Part shown: one piece after another, positions 8,419 through 17,019 of the stretch
How the letters are laid out: every line of letters begins with the position of its first letter
Numbering within the stretch: the first letter of the stretch is position 1
Assembly: GCA_047459075.1 (NCBI GenBank)
Contig: VSCH01000014.1
Location: 7,085-71,084 of the forward strand
DNA length: 64,000 nt
Reading direction: 5' to 3'
DNA from: ZC4RG19 sp017577565
GTDB taxonomy: Bacteria; Actinomycetota; Acidimicrobiia; Acidimicrobiales; VFJN01
The notes under the pieces: generated by a model
Databases searched by the model: none
What the model was told of the DNA's origin: nothing
What the model saw: only the letters and a program-made list of their open reading frames with translations
Translations under genes and position numbers: made by a program

Positions 8419-9080
8419 CGGAGCCCCTTCGAGGTCGTCAGGCGGGCGATCACCTGGAAGAGGAGGTCGAACAGCAGGGCCAGGAGGGCGACGCTGACGG
8501 TGCCCGAGAAGGCCAGGTTGAACCCCCGCTGCGTGCCGGTGGCTCGCAGGCCCTGGAAGATCGGGCCGCCGAGCCCTGGGCCGTTGACGATGGCGGCGAT
8601 GGCGGCGATGCCGACCGTGAGCTGCGTCGAGACCCGGATGCCGGTGACGACGACCGGCCAGGCGAGCGGCAGCTCGATGCGGGCCAGGCGCTGGCCGCGC
8701 GACAGGCCCATGCCCACCGCGGACTCTGTGACCGCCGGGTCGACCGAGCGCAGGCCCGTGATCGTGTTCCGCACGATCGGCAGCAGCGCGTACATGACCA
8801 GCGCCACGATCGCCGGGCGGGAGCCGAGGCCGAAGATCGGGATGAACAGGCCGAACAGCGCGAACGACGGGATGGTGAGGAACGTGCCGGTGACGGTGAG
8901 CACGACCTTGGCCGCCGGCGGCCGCCGATAGGTGAGGACCCCGAGGCCGACGCCGATGACGGTCGCGATCAGGATGGCGGTGACGACGATCTGCGCGTGG
9001 TCGATCGCCAGGTCGAGGTACGACCGCCACTCGTCTCTCAGGTACTCGGGGACGTTGCCCAGGTAGTCGAAGAAGTCCAT
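8415..9080 (-). CDS. Osmoprotectant ABC transporter permease (first of two)
   Basis: A 221-aa permease, first gene of the operon, with about five or six membrane helices. The EAA-like loop is VTESAVGMGLSRGQRLARIE, followed by GPGLGGPIFQGL. It is shorter than its partner permease and lacks that protein's N-terminal extension. The start is ATG at 9080. It is divergent from the glutaminase gene, with 88 bp between them for both promoters. Confidence 0.9.
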   Translation of the reverse strand: MDFFDYLGNVPEYLRDEWRSYLDLAIDHAQIVVTAILIATVIGVGLGVLTYRRPPAAKVVLTVTGTFLTIPSFALFGLFIPIFGLGSRPAIVALVMYALLPIVRNTITGLRSVDPAVTESAVGMGLSRGQRLARIELPLAWPVVVTGIRVSTQLTVGIAAIAAIVNGPGLGGPIFQGLRATGTQRGFNLAFSGTVSVALLALLFDLLFQVIARLTTSKGLR

Positions 9081-9168
9081 CGCCGCCCGGTCCCCCTACC
9101 CCCGCCGGCGCGACACGATGCGTGGCGGGCACCGACCGCCCCGTACCCTCGCCCCCGAGGAGGCACCG

Positions 9169-10176
9169 ATGACGACCTCGGAGATCCGGCGCCAGATCGA
9201 CGCCCGCCTGGAGGACCTGCACCGCCGGCACCGGGAGCTTCCGCCGGACCGGGAGGTGCGCTGCTACACGCCGGGCCGCGGCTACCACGCGCCGGACGGC
9301 GAGGAGATCCGGCACTTCGGCCTCGCCCTGGCCAGCCTCGAGGGCGACAACCACGGCGTCGGCGACGCCGAGGTCCCGTTCGCCATGCAGTCGATCTCGA
9401 AGGTGTTCACCTACGCGCTGGCGCTGGCCGACCACGGCCGCGAGCACGTCCTGTCCCGGGTCGGCGTCGAGCCGAGCGGCGACTCGTTCCGGTCGATCGT
9501 GTTCGACGAGCGGGCCCGTCGCCCCTACAACCCCATGGTCAACGCCGGTGCGCTGGTCACGGTCGACCTCGTCGAGGGCGACGACCTGGCGACCAAGCGG
9601 GCCCGCATCCTCGAGCTGATGCAGGTGGCGGCCGGTGAGCCGCTGGAGGTCGACGAGGACGTCTTCCAGCAGGAGATCCGCACCGACGACCGCAACCGGG
9701 CGATCGTCTACCTGCTGCGCAGCGAGGGGATGATCGACGGCGACCCCGAGGAGGTGCTCGCCCTCTACCTGCAGCAGTGCTCGGTGACGGTGACCTGCCG
9801 CACGCTGGCGACGATGGCGGCGACACTGGCCAACGGCGGCGTCAACCCGGTGACGGGCGACGCCGCGTTCCCCCGGCGCTACGCCCGCGACGTGCTGACC
9901 GTCATGTACACGTGCGGGATGTACGACTTCGCGGGCCAGTGGGCCTTCGAGGTCGGCGTCCCCGCCAAGAGCGGCATCAGCGGCGGTCTGCTCGTCCCCA
10001 TCCCGGGCAAGCTCGGGATCGGGGTCTACTCCCCCGGGCTCGACGAGCACGGCAACAGCATCCGGGGCGTGGACGTGTGCCGGGAGATCTCGGTCCGCCT
10101 CGGGCTGCACGTGTTCGCCACCGAGGAGGAGGACGCGCTGCTCGGCCTGCGGTCCCCGGCCGCCCACCTGGACTGA
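9169..10176 (+). CDS. glsA: Glutaminase A
   Basis: A 335-aa serine-dependent glutaminase of the beta-lactamase-like fold, hydrolysing glutamine to glutamate and ammonia. The catalytic SxxK is Ser75-Lys78 in FAMQSISKVFTY; RPYNPMVNAGAL and GVPAKSGISGGLLVPIPGKL are the other family motifs. The ATG at 9169 was chosen over an ATG at 9118 because GAGGAGG lies just upstream and TACCCT at 9144-9149 would put transcription start inside the longer frame. It converges with an asparagine synthase gene that has lost its own glutaminase nucleophile; released ammonia might feed that enzyme (inference). Confidence 0.95.
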   Translation: MTTSEIRRQIDARLEDLHRRHRELPPDREVRCYTPGRGYHAPDGEEIRHFGLALASLEGDNHGVGDAEVPFAMQSISKVFTYALALADHGREHVLSRVGVEPSGDSFRSIVFDERARRPYNPMVNAGALVTVDLVEGDDLATKRARILELMQVAAGEPLEVDEDVFQQEIRTDDRNRAIVYLLRSEGMIDGDPEEVLALYLQQCSVTVTCRTLATMAATLANGGVNPVTGDAAFPRRYARDVLTVMYTCGMYDFAGQWAFEVGVPAKSGISGGLLVPIPGKLGIGVYSPGLDEHGNSIRGVDVCREISVRLGLHVFATEEEDALLGLRSPAAHLD

Positions 10177-10204
10177 CCGCTGCGGGGCGGCGGCGCCGAC
10201 CCGC

Positions 10205-11725
10205 TCAGGCCTCGGCGAACCGGCCGATCGTGCCCTGGGCCGGCACCCCCGGGAGACGCTCGGTGAACAGCCGGTGGTAGGCCAGCTCCTCCCGGGTGCG
10301 CAGCGGCGGGTCGACGGCGTGGCGCTCGCGGGCCAGCTCGTCCTCGCCGACCAGCCCGCCGAAGTGCTCGCGCAGCACCTCGTCCATGCCGGTGCCCTCG
10401 CCGAACTGCTGCTTCTCCCGCCACAGCACCTCCTCGGGCAGCCAGCCCTCGAAGGCCCGGCGGAGCAGCCACTTGCTCGGCCGCCCCGGGCCGACGAGCT
10501 TCCACTCGGGCGGCAGGGCCAGCGCCAGCTCCACGAGGTCGAGGTCGAGGAAGGGGAGGCGCGGCTCCAGCCCGTTGGCGCTCGTCACCCGGTCGACCCG
10601 CTGCAGGCCCCCGATGTGCATGCCGCCGAGCAGGTCGACCAGCTCGTCGTGCAGGGCGTCGGCGCTCTCCAGCCGGTGGAGGTGCTCGTACCCGGCGAAC
10701 AGCTCGTCCGCGCCCTCGCCCACCAGCACGACCTTGACGTGACGGCGGGCCAGCCGGGCCACGAGGTGGTTGGGCACCGCGCTGTGGACGAGGGTGGGGT
10801 CGAACGACTCGAGCACCTCGATCACCTCCGGGACGCTGTCGATCGCGTCCGACGCGGTGTAGATCAGCTCGTGGTGGTCGGTGCCGAGGTGCTCGGCGAC
10901 GGCCCGGGCGGCGGCGATGTCGCGGCTGCCGGCCATCCCGGCGGCGAAGGTGGGGACGGTGCGCCCGGCGGCCGCCGCGGCGCGGGCGGCGATGGCGGTG
11001 ACGATGCTCGAGTCGACCCCGCCGGACAGGAAGACCCCCACCGGGACGTCGGCGACCAGCAGGTGCTCGACGGCCCGGACGAGGGTCTCGCGCAGCGCGT
11101 CGAACACCCACCGGGGCGGGTCGTCGTGCGGGCGACGGCTGCGGAGCAGCACCGGGGTCGGCGTGGGTGGCGGCCGCCAGGGGACGAGCCCGCGCGCCGG
11201 TGTCCAGGCGTTGCCCGGCGGGAACGGTTCGACGACCGACCGCCACTCGCCCTCGAACGCCTTCAGCTCCGAGGCGAACAGGGTCGTACCGCCCCGACGG
11301 GACCAGTAGAGCGGGGCGATGCCCAGCGTGTCGCGGCAGGCGACGAAGCGCCCGTCCTCGCCGGCGAGCACGAAGGCGAAGGCGCCCCACAGCCGCTCGA
11401 ACGCCCGCAGGCCGGCGTCCTCGACGAGGTGCAGCACCACCTCGTGGTCGGAGCGGGTGCGGAAGCGGTGCTCGCCCAGCTCGGCCCGCAGGTCCTCGTG
11501 GTTGTACACCTCGCCGTCGCCGACGAGCCAGAGGTCGCCCGCGGCGGTCCCCAGCGGCTGGGCGCCCCGCTCGAGGTCGACGACCGCCAGCCGGCGGTGG
11601 CCGAGCCAGGCGCCGCCGACGGCGCGGGTCCCCTCGCCGTCGGGGCCGCGGTGGGCGAGCCGGTCGAGCATGCGCTGCCCGACGGCGGGGTCGAACGGTC
11701 CGTGGGCCGCCACGAGGCCGGACAT
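10205..11725 (-). CDS. Asparagine synthase-like protein with a degenerate glutaminase site
   Basis: A 506-aa two-domain protein: N-terminal class II amidotransferase domain and C-terminal synthetase domain. The synthetase half is sound, with the PP-loop FLSGGVDSSIVTAIAAR, GEGADELFAGYEH and LEPRLPFLD. The amidotransferase half has the fold motifs (HRGPDGEG, HRRLAVVDL) but begins Met-Ser-Gly instead of Met-Cys-Gly, so the Ntn nucleophile is serine, and the usual NGEIYN is DGEVYN, replacing the oxyanion-hole Asn. The start is firm, with GGAGGTGA 6 nt before the ATG. It is likely an ammonia-using asparagine synthetase, or another amide-forming enzyme of this family. Confidence 0.88.
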   Translation of the reverse strand: MSGLVAAHGPFDPAVGQRMLDRLAHRGPDGEGTRAVGGAWLGHRRLAVVDLERGAQPLGTAAGDLWLVGDGEVYNHEDLRAELGEHRFRTRSDHEVVLHLVEDAGLRAFERLWGAFAFVLAGEDGRFVACRDTLGIAPLYWSRRGGTTLFASELKAFEGEWRSVVEPFPPGNAWTPARGLVPWRPPPTPTPVLLRSRRPHDDPPRWVFDALRETLVRAVEHLLVADVPVGVFLSGGVDSSIVTAIAARAAAAAGRTVPTFAAGMAGSRDIAAARAVAEHLGTDHHELIYTASDAIDSVPEVIEVLESFDPTLVHSAVPNHLVARLARRHVKVVLVGEGADELFAGYEHLHRLESADALHDELVDLLGGMHIGGLQRVDRVTSANGLEPRLPFLDLDLVELALALPPEWKLVGPGRPSKWLLRRAFEGWLPEEVLWREKQQFGEGTGMDEVLREHFGGLVGEDELARERHAVDPPLRTREELAYHRLFTERLPGVPAQGTIGRFAEA

Positions 11726-11869
11726 CGCTCACCTCCGGTCGGGGTGGTCGCCCAGTCGACCACCGGGCGGGGTGACGGGTCAACCGTGCGCGCGGATCGT
11801 CGGCGAGATCCGACCGCGGCACCGACGACGGACCCGGACCGGACGGATCCCGCTGCCGGCCCTGTACAG

Positions 11870-11888
11870 CCACCACGTGCCGTGGTGG
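11870..11888. promoter_or_regulatory. Inverted repeat CCACCACG-tgc-CGTGGTGG, possible operator
   Basis: A perfect 8-bp inverted repeat with a 3-bp spacer sits 39 bp before the start of the FAD oxidase, in the 202-bp divergent region between it and the asparagine synthase gene. A dimeric regulator could bind it. No regulator gene is adjacent. Confidence 0.35.
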
Positions 11889-11927
11889 ACTGGCACGCGA
11901 CGCATCCGAGCGGACCTGGAGGCGGGC

Positions 11928-13256
11928 ATGGACGTCATCTCCCCGGGCGATCCCCGTTACGACGAGGCGCGCGCGCTCTTCAACGCCATGATCGACAAGC
12001 GCCCGGCGGTGATCGCCGGGTGCGCCACGCCGGAGGACGTCGCCGACGCCCTGGACCTGGCCCGGCGGGAGGGCTACGAGGTGGCCGTCCGCGCCGGCGG
12101 GCACTCGGTCGCGGGCATGTCGACGAACGACGGCGGCCTGGTGGTCGACGTGCGCCCGATGAAGCACGTCGAGGTCGACCCGACCACCCGGCAGGCCCGG
12201 GTGGGCGCCGGCGTGACGTGGGGCGAGTTCGACCGCGCCGCCCAGGAGCACGGGCTCGCGACCACCGGGGGGCGCGTCTCCACCACCGGCGTGGCCGGCT
12301 TCACACTGGGCGGCGGGTCCGGCTGGCTCGAGCGCTCGCACGGCCTGGCCTGCGACAACCTCGTGTCGGTCGACCTGGTCACCGCCGACGGCCGCCAGGT
12401 CACGGCCAGCGAGGACGAGAACCCCGAGCTGTTCTGGGGGTTGCACGGCGGGGGCGGCAACTTCGGCGTGGCCACGTCGTTCGTGTTCCGGCTCCACCCG
12501 GTCGGGCCGATCGTGACCGCCGGCCTCCTGCTCTGGCCCGGCGAGGCCGCCACCGACGTCGCCCGGCTCTACCGCGACGTCGCCGGGACGGCGCCCGACG
12601 AGCTCGGCTCGGGCCTGGTGTTCATCACCGGCCCGCCCGAGGAGTTCGTCCCCCCGCACCTGCAGGGCCAGACCCTCGTCGCGGTGGTCGGCATGTGGGA
12701 CGGCGACATCGACGACGGCGCCGACGCGATGGCCCCCCTCCGCGCCCTGGCGCCCGAGGTCGACCTGGTCGGGCCGATGCCGTACACGGACTTCCAGTGC
12801 CTGATCGACGACCCCCCGGGCATGCGCAACTACTGGTCGGCCGAGTACCACGACGAGTTCCCCGACGCCGCCCTCGACGTCTTCGTGAAGTACGGGTTCG
12901 AGCGGCAGTCGCCGCTCGCCCAGCAGATCCTCTTCCCGTGGGGCGGGGCCGTGGCCCGGGTGCCCGAGGACGCCACGCCGATGACGAAGCGGTCGGCCCG
13001 GTGGATCACCCACCCGTTCGCCGTGTGGGAGGACCCGGCCGACACGGACCGCAACGTCGAGTGGGCGCGCGCCTTCCGGCGCGACATCGCCCGCTACACG
13101 AACGGCGGCGTCTACCTCAACTTCGTCGGTGACGAGGGCCAGGACCGGGTGCGGGCGGCGTACGGCGACGAGAAGTACGGCCGCCTGGCCACGCTGAAGC
13201 GGGAGTGGGACCCCGGCAACGTCTTCCGCGGCAACCACAACGTCCGGCCCGCGTGA
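11928..13256 (+). CDS. FAD-linked oxidoreductase with BBE domain
   Basis: A 442-aa flavoprotein of the vanillyl-alcohol-oxidase fold, berberine-bridge-enzyme type. RAGGHSVAGMS carries His59, the usual covalent FAD attachment site. The second, cysteinyl attachment seen in bicovalent members is absent (GGRVSTTGVAG has no Cys), so linkage should be single. The FAD-binding GGGSGWLERSHG and the C-terminal BBE segment with WDPGNVFRGNHNV are present. Substrate cannot be told from sequence; relatives oxidise alcohols, sugars or nicotine derivatives. ATG at 11928 is preceded by GGAGG. Confidence 0.88.
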   Translation: MDVISPGDPRYDEARALFNAMIDKRPAVIAGCATPEDVADALDLARREGYEVAVRAGGHSVAGMSTNDGGLVVDVRPMKHVEVDPTTRQARVGAGVTWGEFDRAAQEHGLATTGGRVSTTGVAGFTLGGGSGWLERSHGLACDNLVSVDLVTADGRQVTASEDENPELFWGLHGGGGNFGVATSFVFRLHPVGPIVTAGLLLWPGEAATDVARLYRDVAGTAPDELGSGLVFITGPPEEFVPPHLQGQTLVAVVGMWDGDIDDGADAMAPLRALAPEVDLVGPMPYTDFQCLIDDPPGMRNYWSAEYHDEFPDAALDVFVKYGFERQSPLAQQILFPWGGAVARVPEDATPMTKRSARWITHPFAVWEDPADTDRNVEWARAFRRDIARYTNGGVYLNFVGDEGQDRVRAAYGDEKYGRLATLKREWDPGNVFRGNHNVRPA

Positions 13257-13270
13257 CACCGGCGGGGCCG

Positions 13271-14287
13271 CTACTCGTGCCGGACCGTGGACAGGGTCGG
13301 GTGGCTGGCGTCCTCGGCCACCCGGGCGAGGGCCTCGTCGTCGCCGTCGAGGGTCCCGTGCCAGAAGTCGAGCACGGTGCGGGTGACGAGCTCGTCGTAG
13401 GGAGACTCGTCGTCGGTGAAGGCGACCCGGTGGTCGGCGCCGTGGAGCGTGACGAACCACTTGGGCGGCGCCGCCCGCTCGAAGGGCTCGAGGTCGAGCT
13501 CCAGGGGGACGTCGTCGGCGTCGCCGTGCAGGACGAGGAGCGGCAGGCCCGAGTCGAGGTCCAGCTCGCCGCCCGGCATCGGCATCGTCAGGCCGGCGAA
13601 GACGACCGCCGAGTCGACGCGGTCGTCACGGGTGGCGGTGTCGAACGCGACCGCCCAGGTCGTGGCGCCGCCGAGGCTGTGGCCGACGACGCCGACGGCC
13701 TCGGGGTCGACGAGGCCGTGCAGCGGGCTGGACGGGTCCTCGGACGCGGCCAGCACCTGGTCGATGACGAACGAGACGTCGCCCGGCTGGTTGACGACGT
13801 CGGGGACGTTGGACAGCGCCGAGGGCACGTCCCGGTTGGTCAGCGGGAAGTGCGGCGCGGCCACGACGAACCCGTCGGCGGCCCAGACCCGCATCGTCTC
13901 CGTGTACTCGTCGGGGTGGCCGCTCGCCCCGTGGCAGAGGACGAGGAGCGGGTAGGGCCCGCCCGAGGTCGGGTGGGTGATGCGGGTGACGATCGTGCGG
14001 TCGGGCCGGGCCGGGGTCTCGGCCCCCGCCGGCGTCGGCCGCGTCGTGTCGACGAAGGTCTCGGTCGTCACGTCGACCTCGAGCGGCGTGCCGTGCTCGG
14101 CGGAGGCCGCCGCCCCCGCCTCGTCGCCGGCCCCCGCCTCCGGCGCGGGCTCGCCGTCGCCGCCCCCGCAGGCCCCGAGCACGGCCAGGGCCAGGGCGGC
14201 CGCCGCCCACGCGGCGCCCGGTCGCGACCGGCGCCGGGCGGCACCGGCCGCCGGCTCCCCGTCCCCTCGGCGCCCCCGGGTCGTCAC
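13271..14287 (-). CDS. Secreted alpha/beta-hydrolase lipoprotein (platelet-activating-factor acetylhydrolase/dienelactone-hydrolase-like)
   Basis: A 338-aa predicted lipoprotein. An Arg-rich N-terminus leads into a hydrophobic stretch ending AVLGAC (lipobox), then an acidic Ala/Gly linker. The hydrolase core has LLVLCHGASGHPDEY (oxyanion region), the nucleophile elbow VGHSLGG, LPLLVLHGDADDVP with the likely acid, and GADHRVAF with the catalytic histidine. It would be an extracellular esterase or lipase attached to the membrane. The GTG at 14287 was chosen because it gives a proper signal peptide. It follows the small membrane protein gene closely. Confidence 0.85.
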   Translation of the reverse strand: MTTRGRRGDGEPAAGAARRRSRPGAAWAAAALALAVLGACGGGDGEPAPEAGAGDEAGAAASAEHGTPLEVDVTTETFVDTTRPTPAGAETPARPDRTIVTRITHPTSGGPYPLLVLCHGASGHPDEYTETMRVWAADGFVVAAPHFPLTNRDVPSALSNVPDVVNQPGDVSFVIDQVLAASEDPSSPLHGLVDPEAVGVVGHSLGGATTWAVAFDTATRDDRVDSAVVFAGLTMPMPGGELDLDSGLPLLVLHGDADDVPLELDLEPFERAAPPKWFVTLHGADHRVAFTDDESPYDELVTRTVLDFWHGTLDGDDEALARVAEDASHPTLSTVRHE

Positions 14288-14291
14288 CGCC

Positions 14292-14582
14292 TCATGATGG
14301 CCCACCGGCCGGCGTCCCCGGCGCCTCGGCGGCCTCCGCCGCCCGGGTCCGGGCGACCCGTGTGAGGACGCTGCCCGTGACAACGCTCGAGAGGACCAGC
14401 ACGAGGACGCCGAGAGGCACGTCCCCCCTGGCCACGAGCCACACCCCGACCACGAGCAGGACGACGTCGAGGACCAGCGCACCGACCACCAGGGGGCGGC
14501 GCAGCAGGTGGGCGCCCGCCGACCCCGGTCGCCCCTCGGGATCGGCAGGGTCCACACGCCTCCACAGCAGGCCCAGGCTCAT
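14292..14582 (-). CDS. Small two-helix membrane protein, unknown function
   Basis: A 96-aa protein with two strongly hydrophobic segments (PLVVGALVLDVVLLVVGVWL and the next one around PLGVLVLVLSSVVTGSVL) and short charged tails. ATG at 14582 has GGGAGGG about 8 nt upstream; a GTG two codons earlier is possible. It ends just 4 nt upstream of the hydrolase start, so the two are probably cotranscribed. I do not recognise a family. Confidence 0.65.
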   Translation of the reverse strand: MSLGLLWRRVDPADPEGRPGSAGAHLLRRPLVVGALVLDVVLLVVGVWLVARGDVPLGVLVLVLSSVVTGSVLTRVARTRAAEAAEAPGTPAGGPS

Positions 14583-14666
14583 CGTGACCCTCCCCTCGTT
14601 CTCGCTGACGGACGACGTCGACGGTCCGGGGGCGCAGCACCGGGACCACGCCGGCCCGAACGCGAC

Positions 14667-14692
14667 GAGAGGGCCTGTGACCAGGCCCTCTC
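14667..14692 (-). terminator. Hairpin terminator of tRNA-Pro
   Basis: An 11-bp perfect stem (GAGAGGGCCTG / CAGGCCCTCTC) with a 4-nt loop begins 2 nt after the tRNA CCA end on the reverse strand. There is no T-tract. Confidence 0.75.
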
Positions 14693-14694
14693 CG

Positions 14695-14771
14695 TGGTCG
14701 GGTGGGCGAGATTTGAACTCGCGACCTCTGCGTCCCGAACGCAGCGCTCTGCCAAGCTGAGCCACCACCCG
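14695..14771 (-). tRNA. tRNA-Pro (anticodon CGG)
   Basis: On the reverse strand a complete cloverleaf can be folded. The acceptor stem CGGGTGG pairs with CCACCCG, discriminator A, and CCA is encoded. The anticodon arm is CTGCG-TTCGGGA-CGCAG, giving anticodon CGG, which reads the CCG proline codon favoured in this GC-rich genome. The T arm is GCGAG-TTCAAAT-CTCGC. Length is 77 nt including CCA. Confidence 0.97.
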
Positions 14772-14889
14772 GAGTGGATGCCGGCCGCCGGGCCCGCCGT
14801 GGGAACCGGTCGACCGGGTCAGACACTCTACCCGCTCCGTGGCGCAGCCTGGAAACGGCATGCCGCGCCGCGGGCCGGCCGCCCGGGGG

Positions 14890-15291
14890 TCACGACGCCA
14901 GCGCCGGGCTCTCCTGGTAGTCCTCGCCCGCCAGCAGCGTCCGGGCCGCCCGCCGCAGCCGGAACGCGTCGAGCGGCTTGAAGATCCAGCCGTCGACGCC
15001 GTAGCGGCGGGCGAGGAAGACGTCGGCCGGCCGGTCGAGCAGCAGCAGGATCGGCACCGGGGTCAGCGTGCCGGCGTCGAACTCCTGCTCGAGGTGCAGC
15101 GCCGTGGCGATGCCACCCATGTTGCCGATCTGGAGGTCGAGCACGACCAGGGCGGGCTGGACCTTGCGCACCGCCTCCGGGACGTCGCGGCCCCGGCGCA
15201 CCCGCAGCACCCGGGTGTCCTCGTCGGCGAGGGCCTGGTCGACGTCCTCGAAGATCCAGTCGGCGTCGGTGGCGATCAGCACGTCGGGCAC
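14890..15291 (-). CDS. Single-domain response regulator receiver protein
   Basis: A 133-aa stand-alone receiver domain with no output domain. The phospho-acceptor is probably Asp52 in LVVLDLQIGN; the switch lysine is in WIFKPLDAFRL near the C-terminus, and an acidic pair lies near residues 9-11. The GTG start at 15291 follows TAGCCT by 7 nt (leaderless pattern). It is divergent from a STAS-domain gene; phosphorelay and anti-anti-sigma proteins are often linked in partner-switching circuits, but no kinase is present here. Confidence 0.85.
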   Translation of the reverse strand: MPDVLIATDADWIFEDVDQALADEDTRVLRVRRGRDVPEAVRKVQPALVVLDLQIGNMGGIATALHLEQEFDAGTLTPVPILLLLDRPADVFLARRYGVDGWIFKPLDAFRLRRAARTLLAGEDYQESPALAS

Positions 15292-15298
15292 GGTGGGG

Positions 15299-15304
15299 AG
15301 GCTA
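15299..15304 (-). promoter_or_regulatory. -10 hexamer TAGCCT, leaderless start of the receiver gene
   Basis: The reverse-strand TAGCCT lies 7 nt before the GTG at 15291; no ribosome-binding site is present between them. Confidence 0.45.
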
Positions 15305-15440
15305 CGGGCCGGGCCCGCCCGGGTTCCAGCGCCGGCGGTGGAGGGTTCGCTACAGGTCCCGAACGGTCCCGTGAAGGCGGCCGACAGGGCGTCCCGGCAC
15401 CGCTACCATCGCCGGACCGGGTCCCCGGGAGGAGAAGTTC

Positions 15441-15803
15441 GTGCTCGACATCCAGGTAGACCAGGCCGACAGCTACACCGTGTGCCGCCCGGTGGGCGAG
15501 CTCGACGCCTACACCGTCGGGCAGTTCCGCGACGCGCTGGGCGAGCTGGCCGACAAGCGCTACCTGCTCATCGACCTGTCGTCGGTGCCGTTCATGGACT
15601 CGGCGGGCCTCGGCGCGCTGATCGGGGGCATCCGCCGGGCGCGCGAGGCCGGGGGCGACGTCGCCGTCGCCTGCAGCCGGCCCACCCTCACCCGCCTGCT
15701 GCACACCACCGGGTTCGACCGCATCGTGCCGGTCACCGAGACGGTCGAGGACGCCGTGGCGGCGCTCGACGAGGCGGCCAAGGCCGCCGAGGAGGCCGAG
15801 TAG
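15441..15803 (+). CDS. STAS-domain anti-sigma factor antagonist
   Basis: A 120-aa SpoIIAA/RsbV-like protein. The phosphorylatable serine is Ser54 in the signature VPFMDSAGLGAL. When unphosphorylated, such proteins bind an HATPase anti-sigma factor and free its sigma factor. The C-terminus is an acidic helix. The start is GTG at 15441 with GGGAGGAGAAG upstream and a TACCAT -10 hexamer at 15404-15409. The nearest candidate partner kinase in the window is far away (57.7 kb), so its partner is unknown. Confidence 0.9.
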   Translation: MLDIQVDQADSYTVCRPVGELDAYTVGQFRDALGELADKRYLLIDLSSVPFMDSAGLGALIGGIRRAREAGGDVAVACSRPTLTRLLHTTGFDRIVPVTETVEDAVAALDEAAKAAEEAE

Positions 15804-15846
15804 GCCGGACCGGGCGGCGCGCGGCGCCGGGCGCCCGGGACCGGCC
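15803..15846. terminator. Bidirectional hairpin between converging genes
   Basis: An imperfect 14-15-bp stem (GGCCGGACCGGGCG with CGCCCGGGACCGGCC, one bulge) sits between the STAS stop and the ATPase stop and could terminate both transcripts. Confidence 0.6.
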
Positions 15847-15852
15847 CGCCCC

Positions 15853-17019
15853 CTAGGCGCCGGACCGCGCGAAGACGTGCCGGGCGATCTGCTCCATGCC
15901 GGCGATGTCGTGGACGTCGCTGCGCAGGAACGGGACCCACACGACCGGCGCCGGCGCCACGGCCTCGGCCAGCCCGGCCAGGTGGGCGTGCTCGCTGCCC
16001 GCCACCGCCTGGAAGTCGGCCAGGTTGCGGTAGAGGGCGCCGATCGCCGTCCCCGCCAGGCTCCTGGCCCGCTCGGCCGTGCCGGCGGCCACGACCTCGC
16101 TGACCGGGCCCCCGCCGACGGCGAAGGACGGGTGGACCCGGTTGACGATGAGCCCCTGGACCGCGATGCCGCCCTCCCGCAGCCGGTCGGCGAAGTACTG
16201 CGCCTCCTCGACGGTGTCCCGGCGGGGCGACGCGACCAGCACGAACGCGGTCTCGGGCGCCGCGAGCAGCTCGTTGACGCGGGCCGCCCGCTGGCGGAAG
16301 CCCTCCTCCATCCCCTCGAAGGCCTGGAAGAAGGCGATGGCGTCGTCGACCACGTCGCCCCCCACGACCCTGGACACCGTGCGCAGGAAGGTCTGGGCGG
16401 CGACGTTGACCGCCCGGACGAAGCCCCGGCTCGGCGCCATCAGGAACCGGAACAGGCGGTGGTCGAGGAACCGGGACAGCCGCCGCGGCGCGTCGAGGAA
16501 GTCGAGGGCGTGCCGGGTCGGCGGGGTGTCCACGACCACGAGGTCGAAGTCGGTCTCCTCGTGGAGCTCGTAGAGCTTCTCCATCGCCATGTACTCCTGG
16601 GTGCCCGACAGGGCCCCGGAGATGTTCCGGTAGAACCGGTTGGCGAGGATGCGCTCGCCCTGCTCGGGCGTGCGGGCGTGCTTGAGCACCAGGGCGTCGA
16701 AGGTCGACTTGGTGTCGAGCATCGTGGCCCACAGCTCGCCCGGCCAGTCGCCGTCGATCCGGCTGGGCCGGTCGGTCAGCCTGGCGAGGCCGAGGGCGTC
16801 GGCCAGCCGCTTCGCCGGGTCGATCGTCACGACGACGGTGCGGCGCCCCAGCCGGGCACCCTCCAGGGCCATGACCGCCGAGGTGGTCGTCTTGCCGACG
16901 CCGCCCGAGCCGCAGCACACGACGATGCGCCGCTCGGCCACGAGCTCGCGCAGCCGGGCGCCGGGGGTCGGGGCGGTGCGCACGTCGCCGCCCGCCTCGA
17001 CGCTGCCGGTCCCGGTCAC
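15853..17019 (-). CDS. ArsA/Get3-like P-loop ATPase, second of a pair
   Basis: A 388-aa deviant Walker A ATPase (CGSGGVGKTTTSAVMALEG) with VVVTIDPAKRLADALGL, typical of the ArsA/Get3 family, and VVVDTPPTRHALDFLDAP as switch II. Its GTG start overlaps the stop of the preceding paralogue (GTGA). The tandem arrangement matches M. tuberculosis Rv3679-Rv3680, a Get3-like pair that sits beside whiB4; here too a whiB gene lies 2.5 kb away. The paired proteins probably work as a heterodimer; the client or ligand is not known from sequence. Confidence 0.9.
   Translation of the reverse strand: MTGTGSVEAGGDVRTAPTPGARLRELVAERRIVVCCGSGGVGKTTTSAVMALEGARLGRRTVVVTIDPAKRLADALGLARLTDRPSRIDGDWPGELWATMLDTKSTFDALVLKHARTPEQGERILANRFYRNISGALSGTQEYMAMEKLYELHEETDFDLVVVDTPPTRHALDFLDAPRRLSRFLDHRLFRFLMAPSRGFVRAVNVAAQTFLRTVSRVVGGDVVDDAIAFFQAFEGMEEGFRQRAARVNELLAAPETAFVLVASPRRDTVEEAQYFADRLREGGIAVQGLIVNRVHPSFAVGGGPVSEVVAAGTAERARSLAGTAIGALYRNLADFQAVAGSEHAHLAGLAEAVAPAPVVWVPFLRSDVHDIAGMEQIARHVFARSGA

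Noticed and set aside
6217..8931. A 904-codon forward frame across the transporter operon
   Set aside because: It is antisense to the binding protein, permease and ATPase genes and has the His/Asp/Arg-rich look of a shadow frame; the opposite strand carries full family motifs.
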